Source: Streptomyces albogriseolus (lineage in GTDB: Bacteria > Actinomycetota > Actinomycetes > Streptomycetales > Streptomycetaceae). From it: a DNA stretch of 64,000 nt. The DNA lies in contig BMVA01000003.1 of NCBI GenBank assembly GCA_014650475.1, positions 1 to 64,000 on the forward strand. The letters are read 5' to 3'. The notes under the pieces are model-generated. The model was not told the origin of the DNA, made no database searches, and saw only the letters and a program-made list of their open reading frames with translations. The position numbers and the translations under genes were made by a program. This document shows, in pieces, positions 1 through 6,213 of this stretch (the stretch's first letter is position 1; every line of letters starts with the position of its first letter).

Positions 1-198
1 ATAGTCCCGACGTTCACAGCGTCCTCGCTGTGTTTTCTTCAAAGGAACCTCGACCATCCGAAACCCGGATGGACGGGGTATCAACATATCTGGCGTTGAC
101 TTTTGGCACGCTGTTGAGTTCTCAAGGAACGGACGCTTCCTTTGTACTCACCCTCTCGGGCTTTCCTCCGGGCGCTTCCCTTCGGTCTTGCGTTTCCG

Positions 199-227
199 AC
201 TCTATCAGATCTTTTTCTCGACCTGAC
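199..227 (-). promoter_or_regulatory. Internal rRNA promoter
   Basis: Minus-strand GTCAGG (222-227), 17 bases, TAGAGT (199-204), the promoter closest to the 16S gene of the set seen here. The -35 box is weak but the -10 box is good. Confidence 0.6.
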
Positions 228-282
228 CCCCGGTCAGCGGGGTTTGTCTTTCCGGCCGTTGCGGGCCGTTCCGACGAGTGAG

Positions 283-311
283 ACTTTAGCGGATTCCCGG
301 CTCCCGACCTA
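283..311 (-). promoter_or_regulatory. Internal rRNA promoter
   Basis: Minus-strand TAGGTC (306-311), 17 bases, TAAAGT (283-288). Streptomyces rRNA operons are known to have several tandem promoters, and this spacing fits one of them. Confidence 0.6.
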
Positions 312-473
312 ATCGGGGTCCTGCTCCCTTTCGGGTGCGGATTCCTCATTCCGTGAATACGCACGACAATGACGCGCCGACAGACAGACTGCTGACGTCG
401 ATCAGTAGTGGTGCTCACGGGATGGCTGTCCGGGGCCGACCGGAGTCGGTGCTCACGTCGGACAACTCGGAGA

Positions 474-502
474 ACAGTACGGATCCCCCAGGTGCGTGTC
501 AA
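474..502 (-). promoter_or_regulatory. Upstream rRNA promoter with near-consensus boxes
   Basis: On the minus strand TTGACA (497-502) is separated by 17 bases from TACTGT (474-479). This is the best HrdB-type promoter visible in the window and faces the rRNA operon to the left. Confidence 0.8.
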
Positions 503-543
503 CTCGCTGCGGTCCCCCGCCCCGGGGGCGTAGTCTCGTGGGC

Positions 544-585
544 ATGACGACGCGTACGCACAGCCAGTTCTGGTGGGCCGCCTGA
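544..585 (+). CDS. trpS leader peptide with tandem Trp codons
   Basis: A 13-codon frame, MTTRTHSQFWWAA, ends with two consecutive tryptophan codons (571-576) just before GCC GCC TGA. A TAGTCT box at 531-536 lies seven bases before the ATG, so the leader is probably translated from a leaderless transcript. It is followed by mutually exclusive hairpins and a terminator in front of trpS. That is the arrangement of ribosome-mediated attenuation, already described for the auxiliary trpS of S. coelicolor. Too short for ordinary gene callers. Confidence 0.9.
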   Translation: MTTRTHSQFWWAA

Positions 586-642
586 CGGCGGTCGTCCTGC
601 GTATGCACCCACGGCCGCCGCCTCGGCGGCCGTTCTGCTTTC
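578..642 (+). terminator. trpS attenuator with pause and terminator hairpins
   Basis: The terminator is a perfect 10-bp stem, ACGGCCGCCG (611-620) with CGGCGGCCGT (624-633), followed by a T-rich tail to 642. A competing 5-bp stem forms between CCGCC (578-582) and GGCGG (587-591). CGGCGG (586-591) can instead pair with CCGCCG (615-620) and disrupt the terminator. A ribosome stalled on the Trp codons would cover 578-582 and free 586-591, favouring read-through into trpS. Confidence 0.85.
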
Positions 643-711
643 TCCCCCCGGAGCTCGAGGGGCGGCCGCCCCGGACAGCGGCCTCGACGCTCCACAGGAG
701 AGGGAGAAGTG

Positions 712-1731
712 ATGACTCGGGTCTTCAGCGGTATCAAGCCGACCGGACATCTGACGCTGGGGAACTACCTCGGGGCCATGCGGCGGTGGGCCACGGTCGA
801 CCAGTACCGGGCGGACGCGCTGTTCTGCATCGTCGACCTGCACGCCCTGACCGTGGACCACGATCCGGCGCGGGTGCGCCGGCTGAGCAGGCAGGCCGCC
901 ACCCTGCTGCTGGCCTCCGGGCTGGATCCACAGCGGTGCACGGTGTTCGTGCAGAGCCATGTGGACGAGCACGCCCGGCTGTCGTACCTGCTGGAGTGCG
1001 TGGCCACGGACGGCGAGATGCGCCGGATGATCCAGTACAAGGAGAAGGCGGCGCGTGAGCAGCGGCGGGGCGGGAGCGTGCGGCTGTCGCTGCTGACGTA
1101 TCCGGTGCTGATGGCGGCGGACATCCTGGCGTACGGGACGGACGAGGTGCCGGTCGGGAACGACCAGACGCAGCACGTGGAGCTGGCGCGGGATCTCGCG
1201 GTGCGGTTCAACCAGCGGTACGGGCACACGTTCGTCGTGCCGCGGGCGACCAGCCCGGCGGTGGCGGCGCGCGTGATGAACCTTCAGGACCCCGGTTCGA
1301 AGATGGGCAAGAGCGACGACACCGGGCCGGGGATCGTCTATCTGCTGGACGAGCCGGACGTGGTGCGGAAGAAGGTCATGCGCGCCGTGACCGACAGCGG
1401 GAGCGAGGTCGTGTACGACCGGGAGTCGCGGCCGGGGCTCGCCAATCTGCTGGAGATCCTGGCGGCCTGCACCGGCGGTGATCCCGAAGAGCTGGCGGGG
1501 TCCTACGACGGGTACGGCGCGCTGAAGAGAGACACGGCGGACGCGGTGATCGAGGTGCTGCGGCCGTTGCGGGAGCGGCACCAGGAGCTGTGCGCCGATC
1601 CGGGTTATCTGGAGGGCGTGCTGCGGGAGGGGGCCGAGCGGGCGCGGGGCATGGCGCGGCCGACGGTGGACGCCGCCTACCGGGCGATCGGCCTGCTGCC
1701 GGCCGAGGAGGTGGTGGCCGCGGCGCGGTGA
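712..1731 (+). CDS. trpS: Tryptophanyl-tRNA synthetase
   Basis: Class I aminoacyl-tRNA synthetase that charges tRNA-Trp in the cytoplasm; 339 residues, normal for bacterial TrpRS. The Rossmann catalytic core starts with the HIGH-like PTGHLTLGN motif (about residues 10-18) and has a KMGKS loop near 197-201 in place of KMSKS. The ATG at 712 is preferred because AGGGAG ends five bases upstream; an in-frame GTG at 709 is too close to it. The Trp leader and attenuator upstream indicate induction by Trp-tRNA limitation, as described for the antibiotic-resistant TrpRS1 of S. coelicolor. A second, housekeeping trpS would be expected elsewhere in the genome. Confidence 0.95.
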   Translation: MTRVFSGIKPTGHLTLGNYLGAMRRWATVDQYRADALFCIVDLHALTVDHDPARVRRLSRQAATLLLASGLDPQRCTVFVQSHVDEHARLSYLLECVATDGEMRRMIQYKEKAAREQRRGGSVRLSLLTYPVLMAADILAYGTDEVPVGNDQTQHVELARDLAVRFNQRYGHTFVVPRATSPAVAARVMNLQDPGSKMGKSDDTGPGIVYLLDEPDVVRKKVMRAVTDSGSEVVYDRESRPGLANLLEILAACTGGDPEELAGSYDGYGALKRDTADAVIEVLRPLRERHQELCADPGYLEGVLREGAERARGMARPTVDAAYRAIGLLPAEEVVAAAR

Positions 1732-1753
1732 CGACCGGCCGCGGCCTGCGGGG

Positions 1754-2566
1754 TCAGCCGTTGTTGCCGGAGGCGAGCTCGCGGCTGCGGTCGCGGGCTG
1801 CCTCCAGGGCGGCGATGAGGGCCGCGCGGACGCCGTGGTTCTCCAGTTCGCGGATGGCGTTGATGGTGGTGCCGGCGGGGGACGTGACGTTCTCCCGCAG
1901 CTTCACGGGGTGTTCGCCGCTGTCGCGGAGCATCGTCGCGGCGCCGATCGCGGACTGCACGATCAGGTCGTGCGCCTTGTCGCGGGGCAGGCCGAGCAGG
2001 ATGCCGGCGTCCGTCATCGCCTCGACCAGGTAGAAGAAGTACGCCGGGCCGGAGCCGGAGAGCGCCGTGCAGGCGTCCTGCTGGGACTCGGGGACGCGGA
2101 GGGTCTTGCCGACGGCGCCGAAGATCTCCTCGGCGTGCGCGAGGTGGTCCGCGGTGGCGTGGCGGCCGGCGGAGATGACCGACATGGCCTCGTCGACGAG
2201 GGCGGGGGTGTTGGTCATGACGCGCACGACCGGGGTGCCCTCGGCGAGACGCTCCTCGAAGAGGGAGGTCGGGATGCCCGCCGCGCCGCTGATGACCAGG
2301 CGGTCGGCGGGGACGTGCGGGGCGAGCTCGTCGAGGAGGGTGCCCATGTCCTGCGGCTTGACCGTGAGGATCAGGGTGTCGGCGGTCTTGGCGGCTTCCT
2401 GGTTGGTGACCGGGGTGACGCCGTGACGCGTGCGGAGCTCGTCGGCGCGCTCCTGGCGGCGGGCGGTGACCAGGAGGTCGGCGGGGGACCAGCCGGCGCG
2501 GATCATTCCGCTGAGCAGGGCTTCGCCGATCTTGCCGGCGCCGAGGACTGCGACTTTCTGGGTCAT
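1754..2566 (-). CDS. proC: Pyrroline-5-carboxylate reductase
   Basis: Catalyses the NADPH-dependent last step of proline synthesis. The 270 residues start with the dinucleotide-binding VAVLGAGKIGEALLSG segment (GxGxxG at about 8-13). They end with the family signature SGSGPAYFF and the SPAGTTINAI segment that form the dimeric active site. Length is typical. The gene converges on trpS with a 22-base gap and lies 97 bases downstream of the ABC permease gene. No clear ribosome-binding site is close to the ATG; GGAGGG lies about 13 bases upstream. Confidence 0.95.
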   Translation of the reverse strand: MTQKVAVLGAGKIGEALLSGMIRAGWSPADLLVTARRQERADELRTRHGVTPVTNQEAAKTADTLILTVKPQDMGTLLDELAPHVPADRLVISGAAGIPTSLFEERLAEGTPVVRVMTNTPALVDEAMSVISAGRHATADHLAHAEEIFGAVGKTLRVPESQQDACTALSGSGPAYFFYLVEAMTDAGILLGLPRDKAHDLIVQSAIGAATMLRDSGEHPVKLRENVTSPAGTTINAIRELENHGVRAALIAALEAARDRSRELASGNNG

Positions 2567-2663
2567 GGCTGGGGGTGCCCTCCGGGGGTGGGTCGTCCTG
2601 GTGGTGATTGTCCCATCCGGGGGGTGGTGGGGGCTCGGTTGTCCGGTGGGCGGACGGCCGGAG

Positions 2664-3419
2664 TCACGCAGTGCGGCGTTTCAGCGTGGCCGCGCCCACG
2701 ATGAGGACCAGGAGGGCGCAGCCCGCGACGACGGTGATGTCGCGGACGAAGGCCGTCGTGAGGTCGGCGTGGCGGAGGACCTCGTTCATGGCGTCGACGG
2801 CGTAGGACATGGGGAGGGCGTCGGAGATCGCCTCCAGGACCGGGTGCATGGCGTCGCGTGGGGTGAACAGGCCGCACAGCAGCAGCTGGGGGAAGATCAC
2901 CGCCGGCATGAACTGCACCGCCTGGAACTCGGACGCCGCGAACGCCGACACGAACAGGCCGAGGGCGGTGCCGAGGAGCGCGTCGAGCAGGGCGACCAGG
3001 AGCAGCAGCCAGGGGCTGCCGATGACGTCGAGGTCCAGGAACCACACCGCGAGACCGGTGGCGAGGGCCGACTGGACGACCGCGACGGCGCCGAAGGCGA
3101 GGGCGTAGCCGGCGATCAGGTCGCCCTTGCCGAGGGGCATGGCGAGCAGGCGTTCCAGGGTGCCGGAGGTGCGTTCGCGCAGGGTGGCGATCGACGTGAC
3201 CAGGAACATCGTGATCAGCGGGAAGATCCCGAGCAGCGAGGCGCCGATGGTGTCGAAGGTGCGGGCGCTGGCGTCGAAGACGTAGCGGAGCAGGAAGAGC
3301 ATCACGCACGGGACGAGGAGCATCAGCGCGATGGTGCGCGGGTCGTGGCGGAGCTGGCGCAGGACCCGGGCGGCGGTGGCGGTGGTGCGCGGCAGGCTGA
3401 GGGCGCCGGCGGCGGTCAT
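2664..3419 (-). CDS. ABC-2 type transporter permease
   Basis: A 251-residue integral membrane protein with about six hydrophobic segments. A cytoplasmic start (VLRQLRHDPRTIALMLLVP) and the LRERTSGTLERLLAMPLGKGDLIAGY stretch are typical of ABC-2 permeases of drug or polymer exporters. It overlaps the ATPase gene by four bases (ATGA), so translation is coupled and the two proteins should form one exporter. The substrate cannot be read from sequence. Confidence 0.9.
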   Translation of the reverse strand: MTAAGALSLPRTTATAARVLRQLRHDPRTIALMLLVPCVMLFLLRYVFDASARTFDTIGASLLGIFPLITMFLVTSIATLRERTSGTLERLLAMPLGKGDLIAGYALAFGAVAVVQSALATGLAVWFLDLDVIGSPWLLLLVALLDALLGTALGLFVSAFAASEFQAVQFMPAVIFPQLLLCGLFTPRDAMHPVLEAISDALPMSYAVDAMNEVLRHADLTTAFVRDITVVAGCALLVLIVGAATLKRRTA

Positions 3420-4204
3420 CGGGTGGACTCCTCGGTACGTGCGGCCGCGGCGGCCTCGTCGACCAGGCGGAGGAACGCGGTCTCGACGGTGTCGGCGCCG
3501 GTGCGGGTGCGCAGGGCCTCGGGGGCGCCCTCGGCGAGGACCTCACCCGCGCGCATGAGGAGCAGCCGGTGGCAGCGCTCGGCCTCGTCCATCACATGGG
3601 AGGAGACGAGGAGGGTGGCGCCGCGGTCCTCGGCGAGGCTGTGGAAGAGCTGCCACAGATCGCGGCGGAGGACGGGGTCCAGGCCGACGGTGGGTTCGTC
3701 GAGGACCAGCAGCTCGGGTGTGCCGAGGAGGGCGACGGCGAGGGAGACGCGGCTGCGCTGGCCGCCGGAGAGGGTGCCGGCGAGGGAGTCGGCGTGGCCG
3801 GTGAGGTCGACGTCGGCGAGGACGCGTTCCACGTCGTGGCGGCGGTCGGCGCCCGCCTTGCCCGGGTCGAGGATCGCGGCGAAGTAGTCGAGGTTCTGGC
3901 GGACGGTCAGGTCGCCGTAGACGGACGGGGCCTGGGTGACGTAGCCGATGCGGGTGCGCAGGGAGGGGTGGCCCGCCGGGCGGCCGAGGACGTCGAGGGT
4001 GCCGGTGACCTTGGCCTGGGTGCCGACGACGGCCCGCATCAGCGTCGACTTGCCGCAGCCGGAGGGGCCGAGGAGGCCGGTGATGCGGCCGCGGGGGACG
4101 GTGAAGCCGAGGCCGCGCAGCACGGGGCGGGAGCCCCGGACGACGGTGAGGTCCTGGGCGTGTACGGCCGGCTCCTCCGGGGGCCGGGAGGAGTAATTCA
4201 TCAT
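3416..4204 (-). CDS. ABC transporter ATP-binding protein
   Basis: Energises the permease encoded just downstream. The 262-residue protein has Walker A GPSGCGKST (about 46-54), Q-loop YVTQAPS, signature LSGGQ, Walker B LLVLDEP and the H-loop SSHVMDEAERC, so it should be an active ATPase. Two ATG codons are adjacent (4204 and 4201); GGGAGGAG lies 12-15 bases upstream. The ribosome-binding site and first codons form the two arms of a large inverted repeat, suggesting strong control of translation or transcription. No regulator gene is adjacent. Confidence 0.92.
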   Translation of the reverse strand: MMNYSSRPPEEPAVHAQDLTVVRGSRPVLRGLGFTVPRGRITGLLGPSGCGKSTLMRAVVGTQAKVTGTLDVLGRPAGHPSLRTRIGYVTQAPSVYGDLTVRQNLDYFAAILDPGKAGADRRHDVERVLADVDLTGHADSLAGTLSGGQRSRVSLAVALLGTPELLVLDEPTVGLDPVLRRDLWQLFHSLAEDRGATLLVSSHVMDEAERCHRLLLMRAGEVLAEGAPEALRTRTGADTVETAFLRLVDEAAAAARTEESTR

Positions 4205-4224
4205 GTGATGAATACTCCTCCCGG
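4184..4224 (-). promoter_or_regulatory. Inverted repeat covering the ribosome-binding site and start of the ABC ATPase
   Basis: On the plus strand CCGGGAGGAGT (4184-4194), an unpaired A, ATTCATCA (4196-4203), loop TG, TGATGAAT (4206-4213) and ACTCCTCCCGG (4214-4224) form a 19-bp hairpin. In the mRNA the Shine-Dalgarno GGGAGGAG pairs with codons five to eight and the start codon sits at the top of the hairpin. The core ATTCATCA-TG-TGATGAAT could equally be an operator for a dimeric repressor. Confidence 0.75.
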
Positions 4225-4237
4225 CGGCGCGGGCGCG

Positions 4238-5026
4238 TCAAGCCGCGGGCGGCGCGGAAGCGAGGAGGAGGACGACGTCGTAGGTCTCCTCGACGATCCC
4301 GTCCGGGAAGACGTCGAGGACGTGGCGGCGCTCCTCGGTGAGGTGGGCGGCGGTGCGGTCGGGGCTCTGGACGAGGAAGAGCGAATGGCTGCCGAGGTTG
4401 GCCAGGTGCGTGTCGATCGGGACGCGGCGGCTCCAGCGGACGGTGCGGCGCGCGAAGTCCAGCCGGCCGGAGGGGTCGGCGGTGGCGGCGTCGAGGTCGT
4501 TCTGCTCGCGGGAGAAGTCCCGTCCGAAGTGGCGGCCGGCCCGGGCGGACGCCTCCGCGATCCAGGGGACGTCGAGGGCGCTGGTGTTCCACCACAGGGC
4601 GAGGGCGCCGCCGGGGCGCAGCACCCGCAGCGCCTCCGGGACGGAGCGGGCTGGGTCGGTCCAGTGCCAGGACTGGGCGTAGGTGATCAGGTCGGCGCTG
4701 TGGGCGGCGAGGGGGAGGGCGTCGCCGTCGCCGCGGACGACCGGGGTGCCGGGGAGGCGGCGGCGGAACTCCGCCGCCATGCCCTCGCCGGGCTCGACGG
4801 CGACGACGTGCGCGCCGCGCTCGAGCAGGCGGGCGGTGGCCACGCCGGTGCCGGCGCCGACGTCCGCCACCCGGGACCCCGCGAGCGGGCGGCCGGTCAG
4901 CTCCTCGATCGCGTCGAACAGGGCGGGCGGATAGGTGGGGCGGTGGTCCGCGTACTGCGCGGCGACCGCGTTGAAGGACTGGGCCCGGGCGGTGTGGGAG
5001 ACCTGGTCGGCCCTCGATGTCGTCAT
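4238..5026 (-). CDS. Class I SAM-dependent methyltransferase
   Basis: A 262-residue soluble methyltransferase of the UbiE/Methyltransf_11 type. The SAM-binding motif I VADVGAGTG is at about 53-61, motif II acidic loop VAVEPGEGM follows, and a YAQSWHWTDP segment matches the post-I region of family members. The substrate is unknown. It lies 33 bases upstream of the ABC exporter genes on the same strand, so co-transcription is possible, although the hairpin at 4184-4224 separates them. Confidence 0.88.
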   Translation of the reverse strand: MTTSRADQVSHTARAQSFNAVAAQYADHRPTYPPALFDAIEELTGRPLAGSRVADVGAGTGVATARLLERGAHVVAVEPGEGMAAEFRRRLPGTPVVRGDGDALPLAAHSADLITYAQSWHWTDPARSVPEALRVLRPGGALALWWNTSALDVPWIAEASARAGRHFGRDFSREQNDLDAATADPSGRLDFARRTVRWSRRVPIDTHLANLGSHSLFLVQSPDRTAAHLTEERRHVLDVFPDGIVEETYDVVLLLASAPPAA

Positions 5027-5089
5027 ACGGCCATCGTGGCCGCGGGCCGGGGCGAGGCGCCGGGGTTTTCCCTCGCCCTGTCCGTCGTG

Positions 5090-5596
5090 TCAGCCGCGGC
5101 GGCGCTTCCTCGCGGGGTTGCCCGAGCGGCGGGTGGTGCGGCGGGCGTACTCCTCGCGGGCCGTCTCGTACTCGGCGCGGTGCAGCTTCTCGCCGGGGGC
5201 CTCGGTGAGGGAGCGGAAGAAGTAGGCGAGGAGCGAGCCGACGAACCCGATGGACAGCAGTCCGCGCAGGGACGACCGGCGGTCGGGGTCGGGGCGGGTG
5301 GAGAAGGAGGACCAGGTGTGGCCGAAGGCGAGGGCGCTGCAGACCGCGAACATCACGACGACGAGCAGCGAGACGAAGCCGCCGACGGCGGCGATCTGGA
5401 GCCCTTGGTAGGCGAACCGCAGCACGAAGCAGGCGGCGGCCGCGGCGGCCAGCGACCCTACGGCGACACCGAGCCGGCGGGCGGCGTACCCACGGGAGTG
5501 GTCGACCCAGGTCGTCCCGAAGAAACGGAGGGGTTCGGGCTGGGGGCCGGCGGGGGTGGCCGGGACTCCGTCGGTGCGGTTCTCTTCTGCGCTCAC
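5090..5596 (-). CDS. Small membrane protein of unknown function
   Basis: A 168-residue protein with a hydrophilic N-terminus, about three membrane segments in the region GVAVGSLAAAAAACFVLRFAY, VGGFVSLLVVVMFAVCSALAFG and LLSIGFVGSLLAYFF, and a very basic C-terminal tail ending RRSGNPARKRRRG. The GTG at 5596 is chosen because GAGGAG is upstream; a longer frame to 5683 runs through the terminator hairpin and is unlikely. I do not recognise a family. It precedes the methyltransferase by 63 bases on the same strand. Confidence 0.7.
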   Translation of the reverse strand: MSAEENRTDGVPATPAGPQPEPLRFFGTTWVDHSRGYAARRLGVAVGSLAAAAAACFVLRFAYQGLQIAAVGGFVSLLVVVMFAVCSALAFGHTWSSFSTRPDPDRRSSLRGLLSIGFVGSLLAYFFRSLTEAPGEKLHRAEYETAREEYARRTTRRSGNPARKRRRG

Positions 5597-5636
5597 GGGT
5601 CGATTGTGACTCCTCGCCCACGTGACCGCGGGAGGC

Positions 5637-5668
5637 CCCCCGCGCCGGTCCGTCGGCCGGCGCGGGGG
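5637..5668 (-). terminator. Terminator-like hairpin downstream of the SH3-like gene
   Basis: A 12-bp stem of CCCCCGCGCCGG (5637-5648) with CCGGCGCGGGGG (5657-5668) and an 8-base loop. There is no T-tract, which is common for Streptomyces terminators. Confidence 0.55.
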
Positions 5669-5687
5669 CGTCCCGCGGGACACGGGC

Positions 5688-6029
5688 CTAGCAGCGGGGG
5701 GCGACGTATCCGTCGCTGCCGGTGCGGATGTAGGCGTCCGAGACGTATTGACCGCTGCCGATGTTGTCCCAGATGTTCGAGGTGCCGTACGGGCCCGTCA
5801 CCCAGGTGCCCGGCGTCTGGCAGTTGATCCGGACCCAGGCGCCCTCGGACAGGACCCGGACGATGGAGTAGCCGGTGCCGGGACCGCTGCGGACGTTCAG
5901 CTGGTAGCCCGGCGCCACCGGGTAGGAGGTCGCGAGCGCGGCCGCCGTGGTGACGGCTGCCTCGGCCGTCCTCCCCTCCACGTCGGCGACGTCCCCGCCC
6001 GTGATGCCTCTGGTGTCCTCGACAGACAT
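5688..6029 (-). CDS. SH3-like domain protein
   Basis: A 113-residue protein whose middle resembles a bacterial SH3 domain: YQLNVRSGPGTGYSIVRVLSEGAWVRINCQ, then GTWVTGPYGTSNIWDNIGSGQYVSDAYI. Such domains usually bind cell-wall peptides. No classical signal peptide is visible, so the route out of the cell, if any, is unclear. The start at 6029 follows GGGGGAGG at good spacing; upstream in-frame codons to 6065 lack one. It is divergent from the kinase gene, with 184 bases between them. Confidence 0.75.
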   Translation of the reverse strand: MSVEDTRGITGGDVADVEGRTAEAAVTTAAALATSYPVAPGYQLNVRSGPGTGYSIVRVLSEGAWVRINCQTPGTWVTGPYGTSNIWDNIGSGQYVSDAYIRTGSDGYVAPRC

Positions 6030-6213
6030 GGAAAAACCTCCCCCGTTGCGCCCCACGACTGTCATGGGGCCACGTTGATTCCCCTGTTGTCACCCATCAA
6101 ACATCAACGCACTTCTCGCACAAGGAGACGGGCACGCCGCATTCGTCCCGCACACACCATCGACTAGGCTCCGAGCGTCTCGCGCGCGATCGAGCACCAC
6201 GGGGGGTGATTCC

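Larger units (their letters stand above)
1..470 (-). other. Ribosomal RNA operon leader (16S gene lies beyond the left edge)
   Basis: Read on the minus strand this stretch carries the leader of an rRNA operon. The reverse complement of 111-130 is the CCTTGAGAACTCAAC element repeated in Streptomyces rRNA leaders and spacers. It is followed by small hairpins at 54-72 (CCATCCG/CGGATGG) and 15-32 (CACAGCG/CGCTGTG), which fit leader folding and processing signals. No protein is supported here; the small open frames have no ribosome-binding sites. The 16S gene itself is not in the window. Identification rests on recalled leader sequence. Confidence 0.85.

Noticed and set aside
122..737. Open frames of 70-126 codons across the rRNA leader and trpS leader
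   Set aside because: They have no ribosome-binding sites and lie over rRNA promoters, leader and attenuator.
499..1581. Long minus-strand frame opposite trpS
   Set aside because: A frame shadow caused by high GC; its translation is Arg/Pro/His-rich with no domain, while trpS is clear on the other strand.
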